34,774 bases of DNA from Nonomuraea basaltis. GTDB taxonomy: Bacteria > Actinomycetota > Actinomycetes > Streptosporangiales > Streptosporangiaceae. Shown here one piece after another: positions 13,188 to 21,178 of the stretch (its first letter is position 1; every line of letters starts with the position of its first letter). Below the pieces are notes generated by a model, which worked only from the letters and a program-made list of their open reading frames with translations, ran no database searches and had not been told where the DNA came from. Location of the stretch: positions 1 through 34,774 of the forward strand of contig NZ_VCJS01000131.1 in the NCBI RefSeq assembly GCF_005893125.1. Direction: 5' to 3'. The position numbers and the translations under genes are program-made.

Positions 13188-13430
13188 TCACAGGTATCGG
13201 CCGCAGGGCATGAGGCCCCACTCATAAGACCAGCAATAGCTGATCACGTAGGGGCGGCCGTCCTCGTAGTAGACGCGGTTGGTGTCCACATCCATGCCAA
13301 TGTCGTCGCCAACGTACCAGGGGGGCAGTGCGTGGGCGGGGGCGGCGACAGCGGCGCTGATCAGGGCAGCGGCGAAGACGCCGACCAAGGCGGCGATGAA
13401 CCGCCCGCCCATCCTGCGGAATCGCGACAT
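13188..13430 (-). CDS. Small secreted protein of unknown function
   Basis: This 80-residue precursor has a clear export signal: basic start MSRFRRMGGR, a hydrophobic core, and the cleavage site AHA at about residue 34. The mature protein would be about 46 residues, rich in Tyr, Trp and Asp, with exactly two cysteines (CWSYEWGLMPC) that could form a disulfide. GAGGAG lies 7 bases before the ATG, which supports a real gene. I do not recognise the family. It stands alone, between the aquaporin operon and the divergent phosphatase gene, and ends in a hairpin. Confidence 0.7.
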   Translation of the reverse strand: MSRFRRMGGRFIAALVGVFAAALISAAVAAPAHALPPWYVGDDIGMDVDTNRVYYEDGRPYVISYCWSYEWGLMPCGRYL

Positions 13431-13686
13431 CGATGACTCCTCTTCGTTCGTCCGGACACGGAAGAGTCGATCAGTGCGCGGTTGTGCGGCGGTTGGAGGT
13501 CGGTTGGAAGATCAGAATCTTGGAGATCCGTTCCCTGGTGGCAACGCCGCGCTACAGCCGGAGGGATACGTCCAGAAATATCCGCGCGTGGATGACGAAC
13601 TCTTCGCCGAACTTGGCCAGGGGATCACCGCCCGGCGAGCTGCTCACCATCACCTGGCCTTGGCCGGCGGTGCACAAGGACAGACA

Positions 13687-14724
13687 GTGACCCGTACGGT
13701 CGGGCGTATGAGCATCGAAGATCGGAAGGTTCGTGCCGCGGGGAGGCGCCCTTGTCGCATCGGCCGGTGGCGTCGGGGCGGGGACGTGCCGGCCCGGACG
13801 ACCTGGACGGGCGGGCGGGTCCTCGCATCGGTTGCCATGCTGGTGGCCGGGCTGCTGGCGTTCCCCGGCGTCGTGCCCAACACCGTGGGCAATCTCGGCA
13901 GCCTGCTGGAGACCTTCCTTCCCTGGGGTGGCTTGGCCGTTCCCGTGCTGCTGGTCCTGGCACTGCTGCGTCGCTCGGCCACCGCGATGGCTTCCCTGGT
14001 GCTGCCCGCAGCGGTCTGGGCCACCCTCTTCGGTGAGCGGTTGCTACCCGCTGATCGGGGTGCGGCTCACGACCTGACCGTCCTCCAGCACAACGTCAGC
14101 GACGAGAACCCCGATCCCGAAGGAACCGCGCGAGCCCTGGCCCAGGCCGGGGCCGACCTCATCGCTTTGGAGGAGTTGATGCCTGACGCCCTGCCCGTCT
14201 ACGAGGCCGCCCTCGCGCCCGGACATCCCCACCACGCCGTCGTGGGCACCGTCGGACTCTGGTCCAGATATCCCCTTGCGGACTCCCGGCCGGTGGACAT
14301 CCGGCCGCTGGATGTCGGGGGAGACTGGAACCGAGGGATGCGGTCCACCGTACGGACCCCATCCGGCGACATGGCCGTGTACGTCGCCCACCTGCCCTCG
14401 ATCCGTATCCGACTGCCGGACGGCTTCGGCTCCGGCTGGAGGGACGAGAGCGCCGCCGCACTGGGCGCGGCCATCGCCGCGGAAGAACTGAACAGGATCG
14501 TTCTGCTGGGCGACTTCAACAGCACCCTCGATGACCGCGGCCTGGCTCCGGTCACCTCCCGGATGACCCCGGCGGAGGAGGGCTTCGGCTTCAGCTGGCC
14601 CGCCGCCTTCCCCATCGCCCGGATCGACCACGTCATGACCCGCGCGGCGACTCCTGTCACCACCTGGACCCTGCCCGCCACCGGCAGCGACCACCTGCCG
14701 GTCGCAGCCCGCATCAAGCTCTGA
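13687..14724 (+). CDS. Membrane-anchored endonuclease/exonuclease/phosphatase family protein (VanJ-like)
   Basis: This 345-residue protein has three N-terminal membrane helices (about residues 40-125) and an EEP catalytic domain. The domain shows LQHNVS, the metal-binding glutamate in ALEEL, the HLPSIRIR region, LLGDFN and the terminal SDHLPVAARI with catalytic Asp-His. The topology places the active site outside the cell. This layout is that of VanJ, a Streptomyces protein of about 338 residues linked to teicoplanin resistance, thought to act on a lipid phosphate of the wall cycle. I prefer the GTG at 13687 because AAGGA lies 6 bases upstream; the ATG at 13708 is the alternative. No other glycopeptide-resistance gene is nearby, so the physiological role is inference. 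Confidence 0.8.
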   Translation: MTRTVGRMSIEDRKVRAAGRRPCRIGRWRRGGDVPARTTWTGGRVLASVAMLVAGLLAFPGVVPNTVGNLGSLLETFLPWGGLAVPVLLVLALLRRSATAMASLVLPAAVWATLFGERLLPADRGAAHDLTVLQHNVSDENPDPEGTARALAQAGADLIALEELMPDALPVYEAALAPGHPHHAVVGTVGLWSRYPLADSRPVDIRPLDVGGDWNRGMRSTVRTPSGDMAVYVAHLPSIRIRLPDGFGSGWRDESAAALGAAIAAEELNRIVLLGDFNSTLDDRGLAPVTSRMTPAEEGFGFSWPAAFPIARIDHVMTRAATPVTTWTLPATGSDHLPVAARIKL

Positions 14725-14835
14725 CATTCACCGGCGACCGGGGGTCCGCGGTCGTCTCGCGCCGTTCCCGGACGCGGCCGGAGCGCGGAGGAATGCCTCG
14801 GCGAAAACGGCGCTGCTCTGCTCGATCTCTGCCTC

Positions 14836-15063
14836 TTGGCCGGTCGGCGAAGGCCAGAATCCGTGCGCTGGTCAGCTCCGGCCGTTCCTGGGCCGGCCGT
14901 GTCCCGCACCTGCGACGATCTCCGCCCGCTCCAGGCCGGGGATGAGACGGTGGGCCCGCTCCAGCGCGGCGGCGGGGCGCAACAGCCGGTAGCGCACCCC
15001 GACGAGGATCTGGGTCGGCGCGTTCACCTTCCGCAGCTCGCCATCGGTGTACGGGCGGGCAGG
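14836..15063 (-). pseudogene. Frameshifted remnant of an alpha/beta hydrolase
   Basis: Two leftward frames join into the C-terminal end of an alpha/beta hydrolase. The first (15054 to about 14896) reads PYTDGELRKVNAPTQILVG, then RLIPGLERAEIVAGAGHG, that is, the strand before the catalytic acid and the catalytic-His loop. The second continues from 14896 as PAQERPELTSARILAF, the usual last helix. A single missing base at GG|CCG explains the break. The N-terminal two-thirds of the enzyme, including the nucleophile, is absent; the neighbouring membrane-protein gene ends at 15104. This is a decayed or truncated gene unless the break is a sequencing error, and even then it would lack its front. Confidence 0.7.
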
Positions 15064-15103
15064 CGGTGGGGACGGAACCAGCGCACATCGCCGAGCCAAA
15101 CGG

Positions 15104-17428
15104 TTACGGAAGCGTCATCCAGACATCGACCGACAGGGACCAGGTGCCGTTCGGCGGGTCTGTGAGCGAGCGCTCGTCCTGCCCGGTGCGCAGCCGCATC
15201 ACCTGCACCGGGGCGCCGTACGGGGAGACCTGGTCCGCCTGCGCGGCGAGCAGGACCGGGGCGCGGCCCGCCCGTCTGACGCGGTCGGCCAGCCGGGTGA
15301 CGTTCGCCGGCGAGGGCAGGTGGGTGCCCGGGGTGAGCACCACCCGGGCTGTGGGCAGGCCGCACATGCCGCGGACGAGCTGGGTGAAGCGGTCGCCGGT
15401 GACCCGCTCGACGATCAGCACCGAGGCGTCGCGGGGCAGCGCCGCGCACAGCCCCGCGACGGCGGCCGCCTCGCCCCGCTCGACAGGGGTGAAGGCGGTC
15501 CCGATCGAGGTCACCGCGGCCGGGGCTACCAGCAGCAAGCAGCCCGCCGCGAGCAGGGCCCGCTGCGCCCGGCGGCCGTACCCCATGCGCCAAGCCCGGT
15601 TTCGGACCCAGCGCAGCCCCCAGGCGGCGAGCAGGATCAGGCCCGGGAGGACGACCGGGACGAGCCGGCGGGAGGCCCAGGGGTGGTCCGGGGTGATCGA
15701 CGGCAGCCACAGAGTGGTGACCGTGGTCCAGCCGATGACGGCCAGGGGGAGCAGCCAGACGAAGTCGCGCTCCCGGACGAGGCGGCGCGCCAGCACGGCG
15801 GCGGCCAGGGTGGCGAGCACTGCGATCGGGACGCCCACGTACCAGAACACCCAGTACAGCGAGTCCTCGTAGTACAGCCGTCCGGGGTCGGACGGCAGGT
15901 GGTTGGCGGCCTGCGTCTTGGCGATGAAGTCGGCGGTGAGGACGTCCTGCGGGGTGAGCGGGGCGCGGCGCACGGTCTGCGCCCACGGGCGCGCGGCGAA
16001 CCCGGCCATCGCCAGTACGACCAGCCCCGCGGCCAGGGCGGGCAGCAGCCGCGCGGTCCGCCTCGACGGGCGGCGTACCAGGCGGGCGATCCTCGCTCCG
16101 AGGCGCGGCGCGAGGACGGTGCCCGCGATCGTCAATGCCAGGACGGCCGCGCAGATGACGAGCAGCGGTTTCAGCGACCCCGACAGGTACGCCAGGTAGG
16201 GCCGGGCCAGCAGGTACGCCGCCAGGGAGCCGACCCCCGCGCCCACCGCGAGCCCCGCGAGCAGCGGCCGCCCGAGCCGCCCGTCGGACACGCCGTCCCC
16301 GGCCCTGTGCCGGACCTGGTGGCGGCGCAGCGCGATCAGCAGCCCGGCGTACGCGAGCACCGGCAGCAGATCGCGCAGCCCGTCGATCCTGACCGCCAAC
16401 GCCAGCCCGAACACCAGCCCCGCCAGCGCCGCCGACGCCGCCGCGTCGCCCGACCGCACCGCCCGGACCCACCCCAGGGCCCGCACGACCGGGCTCCCCA
16501 CCAGGCCGCGCCCCGAAGCCGGGGTGTCGCCCGGATGCGCGGCGCAGGCCAGGGGCAGGGCGCGCATGAGCACGCTTCCGGCGGGGCGGCTGCGGAGCTC
16601 TCCTCGAGCGGTCTGGTCGGCGGCCTCGGCGAGCATGGGGGCCGAGGCGGCGGGGAGGAAGCCCACGCCGAGCGCGCCCGAGCGGAGCCGGTAGCGGGCA
16701 TCCAGGAGGAGGCTCACGCCGCCGAACAGGAGGATCACGGCCGAGGGCTCACTGAAGAGGCTGCGCGAGGTGTAGATCAGGGGCATGCTCACCGCGAAGA
16801 CCAGCGCGGCGAGGACCGCCCAGCGGGCGCCGACCAGGCGGGCGACGACGCCTGCGAAGGCCAGGACCGCCAGGCCGCCCAGGACCGGCGGCATCAGCAG
16901 CACGCCCGCCAGCCCGCCCAGCCAGTGGCCGAAGGCGCCGATGAGCGGCATGCCGGGCATGAACTGCGGCACGACGGCGCCGTCGTACTGGTAGAACCCC
17001 ATGCTGTCGAAGCGGAGCGCGGGGTCGGGGCCGCCGAACGCGGCGAGGTCGAACGGGATGGGCAGCGAGCCGTGCTCTGCCAGCCACACGGCGTACTGCG
17101 CGTAGGTCGCCGGGTCCCGGCGCACGATCAACTGCTCGGTGTGGAGGATCCCGTTGAACATGGCCGAGGCGGCGGCGACGCCCACCACGGCCGCCGTGTG
17201 CCAGCCGGTTGCCTCCACCGTCTCCGGCAGCCGCCGCAGGCCGTACCGGCCGAGCAGGAAAGTCAGGCCGGCCCCGAGCAGAATGGCCGGCACAGGGTGG
17301 AACCAGCCGAGCAGCAGCAGCGGCACCCCGGCAAGCAACCACCCGGCCACCGCGACCACCGGCACCACCGACATCACGGCGAGCACCCGGCCCGCTGAGG
17401 GCCACCGCGAGTGATCCACCCACCTCAC
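15104..17428 (-). CDS. Large multi-pass membrane protein, GT-C glycosyltransferase-like
   Basis: This 774-residue protein has about 11-13 membrane helices spread over the first 600 residues and a C-terminal soluble part of about 130 residues. The first external loop contains RRDPATYAQYAVWLAEHG, an acidic and aromatic segment of the kind seen in GT-C (PMT-like, lipid-sugar-dependent) transferases, which would transfer sugars outside the membrane. A Pro/Ala/Arg-rich cytoplasmic insert of about 80 residues (around 250-335) interrupts the middle. I cannot name the substrate, and permease-like alternatives are not excluded. I use the GTG at 17428; a later ATG at 17374 is possible. A dyad lies just upstream, and the SecDF gene precedes it on the same strand with 156 bases between. 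Confidence 0.65.
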   Translation of the reverse strand: MRWVDHSRWPSAGRVLAVMSVVPVVAVAGWLLAGVPLLLLGWFHPVPAILLGAGLTFLLGRYGLRRLPETVEATGWHTAAVVGVAAASAMFNGILHTEQLIVRRDPATYAQYAVWLAEHGSLPIPFDLAAFGGPDPALRFDSMGFYQYDGAVVPQFMPGMPLIGAFGHWLGGLAGVLLMPPVLGGLAVLAFAGVVARLVGARWAVLAALVFAVSMPLIYTSRSLFSEPSAVILLFGGVSLLLDARYRLRSGALGVGFLPAASAPMLAEAADQTARGELRSRPAGSVLMRALPLACAAHPGDTPASGRGLVGSPVVRALGWVRAVRSGDAAASAALAGLVFGLALAVRIDGLRDLLPVLAYAGLLIALRRHQVRHRAGDGVSDGRLGRPLLAGLAVGAGVGSLAAYLLARPYLAYLSGSLKPLLVICAAVLALTIAGTVLAPRLGARIARLVRRPSRRTARLLPALAAGLVVLAMAGFAARPWAQTVRRAPLTPQDVLTADFIAKTQAANHLPSDPGRLYYEDSLYWVFWYVGVPIAVLATLAAAVLARRLVRERDFVWLLPLAVIGWTTVTTLWLPSITPDHPWASRRLVPVVLPGLILLAAWGLRWVRNRAWRMGYGRRAQRALLAAGCLLLVAPAAVTSIGTAFTPVERGEAAAVAGLCAALPRDASVLIVERVTGDRFTQLVRGMCGLPTARVVLTPGTHLPSPANVTRLADRVRRAGRAPVLLAAQADQVSPYGAPVQVMRLRTGQDERSLTDPPNGTWSLSVDVWMTLP

Positions 17429-17454
17429 CCCGCGAGCGTCTTCGGTTCTCTGTG

Positions 17455-17473
17455 TTTACATCAGTAAAACTGA
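17455..17473. promoter_or_regulatory. Overlapping dyads upstream of the membrane-protein gene
   Basis: TTTAC-ATCA-GTAAA (17455-17468) overlaps TCAGT-AAA-ACTGA (17461-17473). Both are perfect and the patch is markedly AT-rich for this genome. It lies 27-45 bases before the start codon, a good place for an operator. Confidence 0.45.
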
Positions 17474-17584
17474 CATCAGCGTAGCCTCGTCGCCTGCCGG
17501 CCAAGGCCGGGATGCGATCCGGTGGAAGCCGAGACCGAAGCCTGGCGCCGCGGCGACCTGTGACGCCTGCCCCCTACGTATGGC

Positions 17585-19816
17585 TCAGACCACCGCCCCC
17601 GTGCCCTCGCGCGGGGCGGTCCGCCTGACGGGCGGGGCGGGTGGACGCCGGTCGAACCGGGCGAGCGCGACGGCCGCCGGACCGGCCACGAACGCTGACG
17701 ACAGCGTGCCCACGACGATGCCCGCCACCAGCGCCATGGCGAAGTCCCGCAGCGAGTCGCCGCCGAATGCCATCAGCGCGACCAGGATGAACAGCGCGCC
17801 GAGCCCGGTGTTCACGGTACGCGGCAGCGTCTGCAGGATCGCCCCGTCGACCGCCGTCGCGAACGGCTCCTTGCCGCGTGCCGTCCACAGCTCCCGTACC
17901 CGGTCGAACACCACCACCTTGTCGTTGACCGAGTAGCCGACGATCGTCAGCATGGCGGCCACGAAGATCCCGTCGATGGGCTTGCCCAGCCACGCGAACA
18001 ACCCCACCACAACGGTCACGTCCACCAGCAGCGCCACGACCGCCGCCGCGCCGAACGTCCACCGGAATCTGGCCGCCAGGTAGAGCAGCTGCATGACCAC
18101 GGCGACGCCGAGCGCGATGAGGGCGTTGCGGCGCAGCTCCTCGCCCAGGCTGGGGCCGATGAACTCCTCGCGCCGCTTGGTCACCTCTCCCCCGTGCGCC
18201 TCCAGCGCCTGCTCGATCCTGGCCGCCTCGTCCAGGCCGAGCCGCACCGCCCGTACCGTGACGCCGTCGCCGGTGGACTGCACCACCGCCGTGGGGAACC
18301 CGGCACGGGCGACCGCCTGGCCGGCCACGTCGGCCGGGACCGGCTGCGAGGTGGCGAACTCCACGAGCCGCCCGCCGGTGAACTCCACGCCGACGTTCAG
18401 CCCGCGAACGAGCAGCCCGGCCACGGCCACCGCCGCCAGCCCGCCCGCGATCGCCAGCCACAACGTCCTGTGCCGCATGAGCCGCGGGTTCCTGCGCGTC
18501 AGCCAGGTCCGGACGGCACCCGGGGAGGCCAGCCCGGACGCGCGCGGCCCGATCATCCCGATGACGCCCTGGACGAGCACGCGGGTGATCAGCATGGCCG
18601 AGACCAGCGAGGCGAGCACGCCGATCGCCAGCGTCACACCGAAGCCCTTGACCGGGCCGGAGGCCAGCCAGAACAGCAGCCCGGCGGCGATCAGGGTGGT
18701 GACGTTGGAGTCGGCGATCGCGCTCCAGGCGTTCTTGAACCCCAGGTCCAGGGAGCGCCTGAGCCCGCGCTGCGGCCCGTACTCCTCCCTGGCCCGCTCG
18801 AATACCAGCACGTTGGCGTCGATGGCCATGCCGATCGCCAGCACGAACCCGGCCAGCCCCGGCAGCGTGAACGTGGCGCCCATCGCCACCAGCGCCGCGT
18901 ACGAGATCAGGCCGTAGCAGGTCAGCGCCACCGCCGCGAGCAGCCCGGACAGCCGGTAGACGGCGACGATGAACGCGGCCGTCAGCAGCAGCCCCACGAC
19001 CGCCGCCTTGGCGCTGGCCTCGATGGCCGCCGTGCCGAGCGTCGGGCCGACCGTGCGCTGCTCGACGAGCTCGAGCGGGACCGGCAGCGCGCCGCCCTTG
19101 ATCAGCACGGCCAGGTCGCGGGCCTCCTCGTGGGTGAACGAACCCGTGATGTCGGCGCCGCCGCCTGGGATGCCGGTCCGGCACGGAACCGACAGGTCGA
19201 GCGGCGGCGAGGAGATGATCTCCTGGTCGAGCACGATGGCGATCCTGCGCTTGGCATCGCCCTGCGGCTCGCACGCGGCCGCGCCGGTCAGCCGCTGCCA
19301 GGCGCCGGCGTCGCGGAACTCGATGCGTACCCACCAGCCGGGGCCGCGCTGCGGGTCGCTCTGCTCGACGGCGTCGCTCACGCCGTCGCCGCTGATGGCC
19401 GTGGGCCCGAGCTTCAGCAGGCCGCCGTTCTCGTCGCGGACCGCCGCGGAGTCGCCCGCCTCGGCCGCGCCGAGCACGGGATGGAAGGCCAGCTGCGCGG
19501 TACGACCGATGACCTCGGCGGCCTGCCGCGGGTCGAGCACGCCGGGCAGCTCGACGATGATCCGCTTCTCGCCGGAGCGGACCAGGGTGGGATCGACCAC
19601 CCCAAGCGCGTCCGCCCGCTGGCGGAGCACGTCAAGGGCGCGGTCGGTGGCGGCCGAATCGGCCTTGACGGTGGGCGAGTCCTTCGCCTCGAAGACGAGC
19701 TGGGTACCGCCGCGCAGGTCCAGGCCCAGGCGCGGCGCGGTGGTGAGGGCGAGAGCTAAAGAGATCGCGATGACGGCGAGCGCCGCCACCGCACGCCAAA
19801 CAGGCGCACGGAACAT
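17585..19816 (-). CDS. SecDF fusion protein-export subunit
   Basis: This 743-residue protein joins SecD and SecF into one chain. The SecD half has the opening LGLDLRGGTQLVFEA, the large periplasm-type domain, then helices with IGMAIDANVLVFERARE. The SecF half begins near LNVGVEFTGGRLVEFA and carries GYSVNDKVVVFDRVRE. These acidic and polar residues in the helices belong to the proton path. SecDF uses the proton gradient to pull exported chains out of the SecYEG channel. The start at 19816 follows GGAGG by 5 bases. Actinobacteria normally keep separate secD and secF near ruvB, so this fused copy is probably an additional paralogue. A small exported protein gene lies 41 bases upstream on the same strand. 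Confidence 0.92.
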   Translation of the reverse strand: MFRAPVWRAVAALAVIAISLALALTTAPRLGLDLRGGTQLVFEAKDSPTVKADSAATDRALDVLRQRADALGVVDPTLVRSGEKRIIVELPGVLDPRQAAEVIGRTAQLAFHPVLGAAEAGDSAAVRDENGGLLKLGPTAISGDGVSDAVEQSDPQRGPGWWVRIEFRDAGAWQRLTGAAACEPQGDAKRRIAIVLDQEIISSPPLDLSVPCRTGIPGGGADITGSFTHEEARDLAVLIKGGALPVPLELVEQRTVGPTLGTAAIEASAKAAVVGLLLTAAFIVAVYRLSGLLAAVALTCYGLISYAALVAMGATFTLPGLAGFVLAIGMAIDANVLVFERAREEYGPQRGLRRSLDLGFKNAWSAIADSNVTTLIAAGLLFWLASGPVKGFGVTLAIGVLASLVSAMLITRVLVQGVIGMIGPRASGLASPGAVRTWLTRRNPRLMRHRTLWLAIAGGLAAVAVAGLLVRGLNVGVEFTGGRLVEFATSQPVPADVAGQAVARAGFPTAVVQSTGDGVTVRAVRLGLDEAARIEQALEAHGGEVTKRREEFIGPSLGEELRRNALIALGVAVVMQLLYLAARFRWTFGAAAVVALLVDVTVVVGLFAWLGKPIDGIFVAAMLTIVGYSVNDKVVVFDRVRELWTARGKEPFATAVDGAILQTLPRTVNTGLGALFILVALMAFGGDSLRDFAMALVAGIVVGTLSSAFVAGPAAVALARFDRRPPAPPVRRTAPREGTGAVV

Positions 19817-19856
19817 GGAAGCCTCCACAGGCACAGATGTGCGGGACAGGGAATCG

Positions 19857-20204
19857 TCAGAACCCTGTGGAGGGAGGCCCCCGCGCCGGCGCCACCACCG
19901 GCCGGCGGCCGGCCGGATCATCAGCGCCCGGGCGGGCGACGGCGACGGCCCAGGCGGGCGTCGGGTACGGCAGGCCGGACGGCAGCACGGCCGGTCCGGC
20001 CGGGCCCGCCAGGCCGAGCAGCCCGTGCCGGCCCTGCAGCACGGCGTTGCGGTACGGCTCCTGGCCCAGGCCAGGGTGCTCCTGCGCCCGCCAGGCCGTC
20101 ACGTGAACGGCCGTGACCTGCGGCTCGACGGCCCTGGCGTGGGCGGTCGCGGGCAGGAACCAGGACAGCAGGAGGAGCAACGCGACAGGCAGCCTGGTCC
20201 GCAT
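19857..20204 (-). CDS. Small exported protein upstream of secDF
   Basis: This 115-residue precursor starts MRTRLPVALLLLLSWFLPA and has a signal-peptidase site at about ATAHA (residue 23). The mature part is Pro-, Gly- and Ala-rich with no cysteine and no recognised domain. The start at 20204 is supported by GGAGGGAGG 5 bases upstream. It ends 41 bases before the SecDF start on the same strand, so co-transcription is likely. The second half could partly be non-coding drift, since its composition resembles the antisense of neighbouring frames. Function unknown. Confidence 0.6.
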   Translation of the reverse strand: MRTRLPVALLLLLSWFLPATAHARAVEPQVTAVHVTAWRAQEHPGLGQEPYRNAVLQGRHGLLGLAGPAGPAVLPSGLPYPTPAWAVAVARPGADDPAGRRPVVAPARGPPSTGF

Positions 20205-20276
20205 CGTCGCCTCCCTCCGCCCGATCATCGTTCCTCACCGTAGCGCGTCGACGTGGCCGGGAAGTGCGAACTCTTA

Positions 20277-20930
20277 TCAGATGCTCGTCAGGCCGCTTTC
20301 CCAGGCCCAGGAGGCGATCCCGACGCGATTGCGTACCGCCAGCTTGGCTTGGATGCCGGAGACGTGGCCTTTGACCGTGCTGAGCGAGATGAACAGCTCG
20401 GCGGCGATCTCCTGGTTGGTGCGGCCCCTGGCGATCGCCCGGACGACCTCGATCTCCCGCTCGGACAGCGGCTGCTCGGGCCGGCGGGGGGCCGGTGCTC
20501 CGGCGGCCGTCAGGTGGCGCAGCAGCCGCAGGGTGATCGACGGCGAGATCAGGGCGTCCCCGGCGGTGGCGGCCCGCACGGCCTCGACGAGCAGGGCCGG
20601 GCCCGCGTCCTTCAGCACGAAGCCGACGGCGCCGCCGCGCAGCGCGCCGTAGACGTACTCGTCGAGGTCGAAGGTGGTGACCACGACCACCCGGAGCGGG
20701 GCGGGGACGGCGGGTCCGGCCAGGGCTCGGGTGACCTCGATGCCGTCCAGGCGCGGCATCTGGATGTCGACGAGGCATACGTCCGGGCGCAGCCGCCGGG
20801 CCAGGGCGACCGCCTCGTCGCCGTCCGCGGCCTCGGCGACGACCTCGATGTCGGGCTGGTCCTCGAGGATGACCCGCAGGCCGGCGCGGACCATCGCCTG
20901 ATCGTCGGCCAGCAGGACGCTGATGGTCAC
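20277..20930 (-). CDS. NarL/FixJ-type response regulator
   Basis: This 217-residue two-component regulator has a receiver domain with Asp9/Asp10, the phosphate acceptor Asp55 (CLVDIQMP), the switch Thr in VVVVTTFD and the conserved Lys in VLKDA. A LuxR-type helix-turn-helix follows at about 150-210 (LSEREIEVVRAIARGRTNQEIA, read in two parts). I start at the GTG at 20930 behind GGGAGC, where homology begins, though the frame is open upstream. Regulators of this class are usually preceded by their histidine kinase gene on the same strand. Here the upstream 250 bases contain no kinase, so the regulator is orphaned or its partner was lost. Confidence 0.9.
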   Translation of the reverse strand: MTISVLLADDQAMVRAGLRVILEDQPDIEVVAEAADGDEAVALARRLRPDVCLVDIQMPRLDGIEVTRALAGPAVPAPLRVVVVTTFDLDEYVYGALRGGAVGFVLKDAGPALLVEAVRAATAGDALISPSITLRLLRHLTAAGAPAPRRPEQPLSEREIEVVRAIARGRTNQEIAAELFISLSTVKGHVSGIQAKLAVRNRVGIASWAWESGLTSI

Positions 20931-21178
20931 GGGCGCTCCCGGGCCGGCCGCCCGCCCCTGCGCACCCCCTGATCGCCGGGCGGTGCTCACCGGTGCGCGC
21001 GACGCCGACCCGGTCCTGCTCGCCGCCACCCTGCTGTTGGCCTCGGCCATCGCCTTCCAGGCGTGGCTGTCGGTGGCCAACCCCGGTAACGCACTCCTTG
21101 GCGAAGGCGAGGCCGCGGACGTTCACACCGACCGCGTCAGTGATCCTTTCGAGAAACCAACGCGTACGAGCCGTGTCG
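20931..21178. other. Gap upstream of the response regulator, possible remnant
   Basis: No intact gene is seen. A rightward frame (from about 20986) encodes a hydrophobic stretch, LLAATLLLASAIAFQAWL, that looks like a membrane helix, followed by polar residues to 21201. It has no ribosome site. It may be the leftover first helix of a membrane protein such as a sensor kinase, but that is speculative. Confidence 0.25.

Noticed and set aside
13500..13680. Protein-like leftward fragment upstream of the phosphatase gene
   Set aside because: A short stretch looks protein-like but is broken by stops, and I cannot link it to a family.
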